Origin: Cherax quadricarinatus | Lineage: Eukaryota; Arthropoda; Malacostraca; Decapoda; Parastacidae | Assembly: GCF_038502225.1 (NCBI RefSeq) | Contig: NC_091391.1 | Coordinates: 2,944,728-3,008,727, forward strand | Length of the DNA: 64,000 bases | Direction: 5' to 3' | Shown: positions 24,868 through 32,800 of the stretch, in pieces | Numbering within the stretch: the first letter of the stretch is position 1 | How the letters are laid out: every line of letters starts with the position of its first letter | Notes under the pieces: generated by a model | Databases searched by the model: none | The model's input: the letters and a program-made list of their open reading frames with translations, nothing else | Told to the model about the DNA's origin: nothing | Made by a program: the position numbers and the translations under genes

Positions 24868-24920
24868 ATAAGAAAGGAGGAACACTGCAGCAGGCCTACT
24901 GGCCCATACTAGGCAGGAAT
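24868..24920 (+). repeat. Dispersed repeat fragment (AACACTGCAGCAGGCC family)
   Basis: CATAAGAAAGGAGGAACACTGCAGCAGGCCTACTGGCC-like block, also found at 25627-25690. I recall this block as widespread in decapods. No gene. Confidence 0.6.
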
Positions 24921-24944
24921 ATTTGCCCTGTGGTTCGTACGTCG

Positions 24945-25035
24945 GTAACAGTCTGGTTGATCAACCCCTGATCCACCACGAGGGTTTCGGGGGCGTTGAC
25001 CCCCGAAACCCTCTTCAGGTATATCCCAGGTAACC
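24945..25035 (+). mobile_element. SINE core fragment with a perfect 14-bp hairpin
   Basis: Contains TAACAGTCTGGTTGATCA, also present at 26530, and the core GGGGGCGTTGACCCCC, also present at 37.7 and 42.9 kb. Here the core is extended into a perfect 14-bp stem (24980-24993 with 25000-25013, 6-nt loop CGTTGA). The left side of the stem departs from the other copies and equals the complement of the right side. Confidence 0.7.
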
Positions 25036-25318
25036 CATTTTAACGCTTCCCAAAGCATAAGCTTCGTTAACTATAGCGTCCTCTGACCACTTTCATACAG
25101 ACCATTCCCAGGTTTAATTTTCAAGTGATAACTCGAGAAAGCCTCTGCTGATCGTCTTCAAACTCTCAACGCTGATCTATCCTACCTAGAAGATGGTTTA
25201 TACTGATATTGGAGTATGAGATTGTCGGTATGTCAATTTTATTTGTAAAAACTGCCTTTTTCACAATTTCACATTAGTTTGAATCGTCAGAAACACTTCA
25301 CTGCCCTTAACAGGGACA
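25036..25318. other. No recognised feature
   Basis: AT-rich sequence with no supported open frame or repeat. Confidence 0.4.
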
Positions 25319-25345
25319 GAAACTATGCAAAAGTTGTGGAAAAAA

Positions 25346-25400
25346 CACTTACGTAGAGGAAACGTTTCGCCACGAGTGACTTCGGTCCTAAAACAGAGAA
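25346..25400 (-). mobile_element. Degenerate fragment sharing the hammerhead 3' block
   Basis: The 18-mer GTGGCGAAACGTTTCCTC on the minus strand (25356-25373) is identical to 38145-38162, the second half of the hammerhead-like motif. The upstream catalytic CTGATGA of that copy is replaced here by a CCGAAGT-like sequence, so this copy lacks a complete core. The rest of 25401-25618 holds a short open frame without recognisable similarity. Confidence 0.55.
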
Positions 25401-25618
25401 AACCAAGATACGAGAATAGTGACAGGAGTCAAGTGGAAAGCAGCGAGACTAGTAGTAATAGTAATGTGTTGAGACAGGTTGGGTTAGAGAAGGATCTGTC
25501 AGCATCATCTTACAATGGTCTCCAGAATCTGTAATATCCTGTTAATTAGCAGTTTAGATACAGTGTAACCTCCAGATGAAAGGATCCTGATGTACTTCTA
25601 ATATATAATAGACCGGCA

Positions 25619-25690
25619 TATAAGAACATAAGAAGATAAGAAATGAGGAACACTGCAGCAGGCCTGTTGGCCTATACTAGGCAGGTCCTA
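25619..25690 (+). repeat. Dispersed repeat fragment (AACACTGCAGCAGGCC family)
   Basis: AAGAACATAAGAAGATAAG followed by GAGGAACACTGCAGCAGGCC, the same block as at 24868-24920, in the same orientation. Confidence 0.6.
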
Positions 25691-25710
25691 GGCCCAATTT
25701 TCAATGCCAC

Positions 25711-26095
25711 TCAAAAAATAAGCTAAACCATACCCCCGGCCGGGATTGAACTCGCGGTCATAGAGTCTCAAAACTCCAGCCCGTCGCGTTAGCCACTAGA
25801 CCAGCTAGCCACAATAAGATTCATCCAACTAGGTATATTTCTACACCATAGGAAGGTTAACATAGGCCACCACTGTGACCACAAATGCAAGTTTTTACAG
25901 ACGAATCTCCAGCTACCGTGGCCGTGACGAACTCTAGCTCAAGTCCCTTCACTGCCGTCAACATGACTAGCTGGTCTAGTGGCTAACGCGACGGGCTGGA
26001 GTTTTGAGACTCTCTGACCGCGGGTTCAATCCCGGCCGGGGGTATGGTTGATTTGCAATCGTGTCATTACGATTTCTTGAGTCAAAAAATAAGCT
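25711..26095. mobile_element. Fold-back tRNA-SINE insertion with 14-bp target-site duplication
   Basis: Two tRNA-like blocks face each other: one on the minus strand at 25727-25808 and one on the plus strand at 25967-26046. They are about 80 bp long, nearly identical, and separated by about 158 bp of other sequence. Each has an A-box-like GGTCTAGTGGCTAACGC and a B-box-like GGTTCAATCCC (the minus copy reads GAGTTCAATCCC). The plus copy continues into a tail with TTGCAATCGTGTCATTACGA. The composite (25725-26081) is flanked by the perfect direct repeat TCAAAAAATAAGCT at 25711-25724 and 26082-26095. The T-stem and acceptor stem do not pair as in a working tRNA, so these are SINE heads. The direct repeats argue that the whole inverted structure inserted as one unit. 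Confidence 0.75.
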
Positions 26096-26302
26096 GTTTA
26101 CGCACGTCTTTAAAAATTTCTTTGCGACTGTATGTGAGTTTCAACAGTCAGCTATTGTGACCTTGCCTCTCCTCAGCCTAGAACAACAATGTTGACTCTT
26201 CTACTGGATATAAGTTCCATCAAAAATTTTACGAGACCTTAAATAACCCCTAAAAAAGGCAGTGTTGCTTACCCCACAAAATAACTGATACATCGTATAA
26301 AC

Positions 26303-26445
26303 AATGTTGATTCCGAACCATACCCTGGCCGGGATTGAACCCGCGGTCAGAGAGTCTCAAAACTCCAGCCCGCGGGTTCAATCCCGGCCGGGGTATGGTT
26401 TGTTTGCAATCGTGTCATTACGATTTCGTGAGTAATGTTGATTCC
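26303..26445. mobile_element. Short fold-back tRNA-SINE insertion with 12-bp target-site duplication
   Basis: A 119-bp insert (26315-26433) made of the minus-strand 3' half of the same tRNA-like block, a loop of about 22 nt, then the plus-strand 3' half and the same tail (TTGCAATCGTGTCATTACGA). The arms pair over about 30 bp (CCATACC...CCCGCGG with CCGCGGG...GGTATGG). The insert is flanked by the perfect direct repeat AATGTTGATTCC at 26303-26314 and 26434-26445. The 5' A-box region is missing. Confidence 0.75.
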
Positions 26446-26529
26446 ATTCGGGTATAGGGTTCCTAGGAGCAAATTAACAGTTTGCTATCACAGATACTGC
26501 TCCAACAAACCGTTTTCTTACGATCAGTA

Positions 26530-26617
26530 TTAACAGTCTGGTTGATCAGGCTTTGATCCACCGGGAGGCCTGGTCATAACCGGGCAGCGGGGGCGGCCCG
26601 GTTATGACCCGGTTATA
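26530..26617 (+). mobile_element. SINE core fragment with a second perfect 14-bp hairpin
   Basis: Begins TAACAGTCTGGTTGATCA as at 24945 and continues GATCCACCGGGAGGCCTGGTCA-like as at 42.86 kb. GGTCATAACCGGGC (26572-26585) then pairs perfectly with GCCCGGTTATGACC (26596-26609) around a 10-nt loop. It truncates the RT frame of the LINE on its right. Confidence 0.65.
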
Positions 26618-28005
26618 GCTTTTAACTACTGCTTTTCTGTCACCTTCATGGAGTTGGGCTATATCCGTTGTTTTTAGTGACTGTGTAATCTCACCTGCAT
26701 GTAAGCTACTCCTGCATAGCATACTTAGGGCCCGTGAGAGGGGTTTCTTGCAGTTCTTAATGAACACAGAGTTCCACAAGTCTGGGCCTGGCGTTGAGTG
26801 CATGGGCATGTCGTCGATGGCTTTCTCAAAGTCTACTAGAGTTAGGGTTATGTCAGAAATTTGGCATACATTGGATTGTCTATCTTTAGAGTGATTAGAG
26901 GCTCGCTGAACACAGAGCCATATTGAGATTTCAGTAACTCACTCATTTCTTTGTTGTCTTCTGTGTAGGATCCGTCTTGTCTGAGTCAGGGCCCTGTACT
27001 AGATGTGGTTTTTGCCTTGTTTTTGGCATATGAAAAGAAATATTTCGAATTTCTTTCAATTTCACCAATTGCTTTTAGTTCCTCTTGTTTCACCTGGATC
27101 CTACAGGAGTCCTTTAACTTAAGCTCAGTATTTTCCACTTCCCTAGTTAGCGCTTCCTTCTGTGTTTCAGGTAATCTAACACTCCTGAGGATCTCAGTGA
27201 TTCTTCGCCTTCTCCTGTAGAGGGAACATCTCTCTCTCTCTAGTTTACTTCTTCTCTTTTTTCTTAGGAGAATATGCCCTGAACATATTTCAGCTACCAG
27301 AAAGTTGATGTTTTCAAGGCACTGGTTTGGATCCATGTAATATAAGATACTTTCCCAACATGTTTCATTTAGGACTTGGTTTACCTGGTCCCAGTTGATG
27401 TTCTTATTGTATGCATTTTACTGATCAGGGAGTGTAAGTCTGGACTGCGATTAGATTGTGATTAGAATGAGTTGCTTTTAATATTATGTTTCTTACCAGG
27501 TCCTCATTATTTGTGAAAATAAGATCAAGTGTCTCTGAAGGCACCAAGTCTCTTGTTGCCTCCACTATCTGCTGACTTAGGGTGTGTTTATTGCAGAAAT
27601 TCAGCAGCTCCTGTGTGTGTGACCTTTCACCTGAGCTACCTCCAGGGATAATTTCTGCTACGACATTATTTGCTATATTCTTCCATTTTGTGTGTCTTAA
27701 ATTGAAGTCACCATGCAGCAAGATGTCTGGGGATGGGGCTGGAAGGTTTCCCAAACAGTAGTTAATTTTTGATAGCTGTTCCTTGACTTGTTGGGAAGTT
27801 GCATCTGGTGGCTTATATACAAGTACAATGACTAAGTTTTGGTTCTCGATTTTTGTTGCTAGAACTTCAACTATGTACATCACTTGTGGTGCTCAGTATC
27901 TCCGTGCAAATGAGCGACTCTGACACACAGGCCAATTTTCCCTTGGCTGTTTTTTCTGTCGCATCTGATAAGGTTGTACCCAGGTATCCCTATTCCATTG
28001 TTTGT
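26618..28005 (-). pseudogene. Broken LINE ORF2: endonuclease, linker and start of RT
   Basis: Minus-strand pieces in the expected order. From 28005 to about 27890 a frame gives IPGYNLIRCDRKN, an early block of the apurinic-type (EEP) endonuclease. At 27425-27883 the same domain continues with VLVYKPPD, LLHGDFNLRHTKWKN (Asn/Asp metal-site block), SETLDLIFTN and ATHSNHNLIAVQ (catalytic His region). At 26986-27336 comes the basic linker ending NSKYFFSYAKNKAKT. At 26618-26809 the RT start reads STPGPD, KKPLSRALSMLCRSSL, then a degraded NYRPV-like block. Frameshifts separate the pieces, and RT stops at the SINE core on the left. The palm and C-terminus are absent. CR1-like by overall pattern. Confidence 0.8.
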
Positions 28006-28011
28006 GTCAGT

Positions 28012-28252
28012 GTGGGACCAGGAAAAACGGTCTGTTTGAGCAGGAAAAGCGGTCAGTGGAAGCAGGAAAGCTATGGGGAATGGGAAAACGATCTGTGATA
28101 TCAGGAAAACGGTCTGTGTGGGAGCAGGAAAAACGGTCTGTTTGAGCAGGAAAAGCGGTCAGTGGAAGCAGGAAAGCTATGGGGAATGGGAAAACGATCT
28201 GTGATATCAGGAAAACGGTCTGTGTGGGAGCAGGAAAAACGGTTTGGTTGAG
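28012..28252. repeat. 106-bp tandem repeat built of five ~21-bp subunits
   Basis: The GGGA(C/G)CAGGAAAAACGG motif recurs at 28014, 28120 and 28226, exactly 106 bp apart. Inside each unit five variants of CAGGAAAAACGGTCTGT follow each other, so this is a small higher-order repeat of about 2.3 copies. Confidence 0.9.
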
Positions 28253-28348
28253 CAGGAAAGCATCTGTGGGTGTCGGTAGAGTGCTTTCACAACGATTCCC
28301 TTAGTGCCGGAGGGCGGGTGAACATCCTCGTCAACCCGCTCACTCAGT

Positions 28349-29350
28349 GGAACATTCCCTGGCTTTGTTAATGGCTTAATCAATGGAACATTCCATAGCT
28401 TCGTTAATGGCTTAATCAACGAAACATTCCATGGCTTCGTTAATGGCTTAATCAATGGAACATTCCCTGGCTTCGTTAATGGCTTAATCAACGGAACATT
28501 CCCTGGCTTCGTTAATGGCTTAATCAACGGAACACTCCATGGCTTTGTTAATGGCTTAATCAAGGAAACATTCCCTGGCTTCGTTAATGGCTTAATCAAC
28601 GGAACATTTCCTGACTTCGTTAATGGCTTAATCAACGGAACATTCCCTGGCTTCGTTAATGGCTTAATCAATGGAACATTTCCTGGCTTCGTTAATGGCT
28701 TAATCAATGGAACATTTCCTGGCTTCGTTAATGGCTTAATCAACGGAACATTCCCTGGCTTCGTTAATGGCTTAATCAATGGAACATTTCCTGGCTTCGT
28801 TAATGGCTTAATCAATGGAACATTTCCTGGCTTCGTTAATGGCTTAATCAACGGAACACTCCATGGCTTTGTTAATGGCTTAATCAACGGAACATTTCCT
28901 GGCTTTGTTAATGGCTTAATCAACGGAACATTTCCTGGCTTCGTTAATGGCTTAATCAACGGAACATTTCCTGGCTTTGTTAATGGCTTAATCAACGGAA
29001 CATTCCCTGGCTTCGTTAACGGCTTAATCAACGGAACATTCCCTGGCTTTGTTAATGGCTTAATCAACGGAACACTCCATGGCTTTGTTAATGGCTTAAT
29101 CAACGGAACATTTCCTGGCTTTGTTAATGGCTTAATCAACGAAACATTCCCTGGCTTTGTTAATGGCTTAATCAACGGAACATTTCCTGGCTTCGTTAAT
29201 GGCTTAATCAACGAAACATTCCATGGCTTCGTTAATGGCTTAATCAACGGAACACTTCATGGCTTTGTTAATGGCTTAATCAACGGAACATTCCCTGGCT
29301 TTGTTAACGGCCTAATCAATGGGATATTCTCCGGCTTCATTAATGGTCCC
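28349..29350. repeat. 36-bp minisatellite
   Basis: About 28 units with core GGCTTAATCAACGGAACATT followed by CCCTGGCTTCGTTAAT. Variants are CACTCCATGG, ATTTCCTGG and TTTGTTAAT. The 12-codon unit is stop-free on the minus strand. Confidence 0.95.
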
Positions 29351-29394
29351 ATTACCATCTCACTGCGGCATTTTCCGGCCCAGTTAACGGTGAA

Positions 29395-29660
29395 GGTTCC
29401 TGACGTCACGTTCTTAAAATGCGGGACTAATCTACGTCACCTTCTGGACGCTGATTGGTCGCTGCTTCCCGCCCTGGGTCGCTGACTGGTCAGTTTTTTT
29501 TTCTTTTCTGCCACGACCGCTGGTTGGTCCATCTTTCCCCATCATGGCTGCTGATTGGTCAATATTTCCAGCCGTGGATGCTATCTAGTCCATTTTCCCT
29601 CCATGGCTGCTGATTGGTTGATTTTTTGCCGCCCTGGCCGCTGATTGGCCTATGTTTCCC
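29395..29660. promoter_or_regulatory. Candidate regulatory cluster: one CRE and inverted CCAAT boxes
   Basis: A full palindromic CRE (TGACGTCA) lies at 29401-29408 with a half site (ACGTCA) near 29434. CTGATTGG, the complement of the NF-Y consensus CCAATCAG, occurs at 29451, 29551, 29610 and 29641, with variants at 29482 (CTGACTGG) and 29519 (GCTGGTTGG). Spacing is 30-60 bp inside a loose repeat that includes CCCGCC(C/G)TGG. It may be only a degenerate minisatellite that happens to carry these motifs. No adjacent gene is seen. Confidence 0.3.
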
Positions 29661-29789
29661 GCCGTGGCTGCTGATGGGAGAAGAAAGGTAAAGGTTCTCC
29701 TACAACCCCGTCTGACGCAGTTTCTTGGCTATTGTCTTTCAGTCACTGAAAAATAACGACCTTAGGTAAATATTAAGGTCGTATGGCAC

Positions 29790-29890
29790 TGACAGTGTGA
29801 CCAATGACTAGTGACCAGTGACTAGTGATCAGTTACCAGTTGCCAATGACTAGTGACTAGTTACCAGCGACTAGTTACCAGTGACCCACG
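29790..29890. repeat. Short degenerate repeat of GACTAGT / TTACCAGT
   Basis: Alternating ACTAGT, CCAGT and GATCAGT steps with periods of about 8-16 bp, just before the 20-bp array. Confidence 0.7.
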
Positions 29891-29911
29891 TCACAGTAGT
29901 CTGTGACTGTA

Positions 29912-31424
29912 CCCCAATGGAAATACAAGGTCCCCAATGAAAATACAAGGTCCCCAATGGAAATACAAGGTCCCCAATGGAAATACAAGGTCCCCAATGG
30001 AAATACAAGGTCCCCAATGGAAATACAAGGTCCCCAATGGAAATACAAGGTCTCCAATGGAAATACAAGGTCTCCAATGGAAATACAAGGTCCCCAATGG
30101 AAATACAAGGTCTCCAATGGAAATACAAGGTCCCCAATGGAAATACAAGGTCCCCAATGGAAATACAAGGTCTCCAATGGAAATACAAGGTCCCCAATGG
30201 AAATACAAGGTCCCCAATGGAAATACAAGGTCTCCAATGGAAATACAAGGTCCCCAATGGAAATACAAGGTCTCCAATGGAAATACAAGGTCCCCAATGG
30301 AAATACAAGGTCCCCAATGGAAATACAAGGTCCCCAATGGAAATACAAGGTCCCCAATGGAAATACAAGGTCCCCAATGAAAATACAAGGTCCCCAATGG
30401 AAATACAAGGTCCCCAATGGAAATACAAGGTCCCCAATGGAAATACAAGGTCTCCAATGGAAATACAAGGTCCCCAATGGAAATACAAGGTCCCCAATGG
30501 AAATACAAGGTCCCCAATGGAAATACAAGGTCCCCAATGGAAATACAAGATCTCCAATGGAAATACAAGGTCCCCAATGGAAATACAAGGTCCCCAATGG
30601 AAATACAAGGTCCCCAATGGAAATACAAGGTCCCCAATGGAAATACAAGGTCCCCAATGGAAATACAAGGTCTCCAATGGAAATACAAGGTCCCCAATGG
30701 AAATACAAGGTCCCCAATGGAAATACAAGGTCTCCAATGGAAATACAAGGTCCCCAATGGAAATACAAGGTCCCCAATGGAAATACAAGGTCTCCAATGG
30801 AAATACAAGTTCCCCAATGGAAATACAAGGTCTCCAATGGAAACACAAGGTCCCCAATGGAAATACAAGGTCCCCAATGGAAATACAAGGTCCCCAATGG
30901 AAATACAAGGTCCCCAATGAAAATACAAGGTCCCCAATGGAAATACAAGGTCCCCAATGAAAATACAAGGTCCCCAATGAAAATACAAGGTCCCCAATGA
31001 AAATACAAGGTCCCCAATGGAAATACAAGGTCCCCAATGAAAATACAAGGTCCCCAATGAAAATACAAGGTCCCCAATGAAAATACAAGGTCCCCAATGG
31101 AAATACAAGGTCCCCAATGAAAATACAAGGTCCCCAATGGAAATACAAGGTCTCCAATGGAAATACAAGGTCCCAATGGAAATACAAGGTCCCCAATGGA
31201 AATACAAGGTCCCCAATGGAAATACAAGGTCCCCAATGGAAATACAAGGTCCCCAATGGAAATACAAGGTCCCCAATGGAAATACAAGGTCCCCAATGGA
31301 AATACAAGGTCCCCAATGGAAATACAAGGTCCCCAATGGAAATACAAGGTCCCCAATGGAAATACAACGACCCCGATAGAAATACAACGACCCCGATAGA
31401 AATACAACGACCCCAATGGAAATA
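29912..31424. repeat. 20-bp minisatellite
   Basis: About 75 units of AAATACAAGGTCCCCAATGG in strict 20-bp register until one base is lost near 31173. TCTCC and AATGA variants are scattered. The last units change to AACGACCCCGATAG. The open frames on both strands arise from the repeat. Confidence 0.97.
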
Positions 31425-31894
31425 AATCACCGTGACAATTTTGGGTTATACTATTCGATTTACACTATGTATAATAATTGTAGTTAGTGTACCTGTGCCT
31501 AAATAATCTTATTAATCTTCAATACTGGAAATCCTGCCATCTCATCACATGAACTATCTATATTACTCTATAACTGGACGGAGGATCGACTCCCCATCAC
31601 TTGAGTTTAATAATAATAATAATAGTAATAATAATTTTAGGGGATGAACTGGGAAGCTAGCAGAAGGCGTCAGTCAGATATCGAAATCTAGAGAAAATGT
31701 TATTATATTGGCCAAGATCCACGTCAAAAAAGAATTTATTTACGTCTTTCCTGATAAACAAAACACAGTTGCCTATAACAAGAGAAGGACTGTTACTATT
31801 TCTCGTTTTTAAGACGTCACCAGCGTTGTTGATGTCAACCTGACATACACAGACGTTGCAAATTACGTAACACTCCCACAACATCCCCGATACT
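31425..31894. other. Unassigned sequence with a (TAA)n tract at 31606-31636
   Basis: AT-rich sequence. An 82-codon minus frame at 31657-31905 has no recognisable motif and is not supported as a gene. Confidence 0.4.
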
Positions 31895-32240
31895 TTAACA
31901 TCCAAAAGATCTCCAACACTGCAGCATCACCAACTCTGCAACATCAACACTGAAATATCAACACTGCAGCATCAACACTGAAGCATCAACACTGCAACAT
32001 CACCAGCACTGCAACACTACCAAAACTGCCACATCAACACTGCAAGATCCCAAACCTAGCAACATCTCAGTTCCAGTATCCCCCAACACCAATAATCACC
32101 AACAGTTGAGCATTTCAAAATGCCCCAACATCTCCAAGACTCCAGCATCAGCAATCTCCAACACTGAAATATCCCCATAACCTCCCATCTCCTACACACT
32201 AGCACCCCCAACACTTCACCATCCTCCGCATCTCAGCACT
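31895..32240. repeat. Degenerate 12-15-bp repeat (CAACACTGCAGCATCA-like)
   Basis: CAACACTG, GCA(G/A)CATCA and CCCAACA steps recur with variable spacing and many substitutions: an old, decayed array. Confidence 0.7.
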
Positions 32241-32380
32241 AACTGTAACTCGTTATAGTTAACAAGCTAGTTAACATGACGGAAGGTAACAGGATGTCGT
32301 GATAACCACCTCAGTGTTACAGGCGGTGATGCAGGTGCTGTAGAAGCTGCCTCGGAAGTATAGGGTAGTTAGAACTTAAT

Positions 32381-32578
32381 TACCGTATTTTCCGGCATAT
32401 AAGACGCACCTTTTTTCCCCACAAAAGCCTTGGAAAGTCTCCCTGCGCCTTATATGCTCAAGGTCAAGGTCAATGGTATGCTTTGGGTTACGCTTTAGTG
32501 TAATAACCTTGAATAATATGAATATTGATTTACAGTTTTGATACTTGTCATGCGCCTTATATGCCGGAAAATACAGTA
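32381..32578. mobile_element. MITE with 26-bp terminal inverted repeats and TA target duplication
   Basis: The left end (TA)CCGTATTTTCCGGCATATA at 32381 and the right end TATATGCCGGAAAATACAG(TA) ending at 32578 are inverted repeats matching at 26 of 28 bases including TA. The internal 140 bp has no coding capacity. TA at each edge fits a TA target duplication. A diverged relative lies at 24550-24739. Confidence 0.85.
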
Positions 32579-32800
32579 TGTTGTAGGAGAGGATTCAGAA
32601 CATATGTTGCATCATACCCAGAAGAGGATGGACAGTAAATGCCGTCTAGAGCTACTTATGAACTGGGCAGTGATTGGTTGTCTTGGGCAATTGCAAGTGG
32701 GCAGTGAATGGAAATCCAGGTATTTAATGCAACGAGCAGAGAATGGTTTTCCAAGTCAGTTTCTTAAGTGGTAGACAAACTTGAACAGTGTGATTTCTCA
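32579..32800. other. No recognised feature
   Basis: Contains a 78-codon plus frame with no similarity I can name, leading into the 31-bp array. Confidence 0.35.

Noticed and set aside
25727..26046. Functional tRNA genes
   Set aside because: A- and B-box-like segments are present, but the T stem and acceptor stem do not pair and the copies sit in fold-back insertions. SINE heads fit better. The head at 42671 pairs better but has a poor anticodon stem.
31657..31905. 82-codon minus frame
   Set aside because: No motif, no similarity I can name, AT-rich surroundings.
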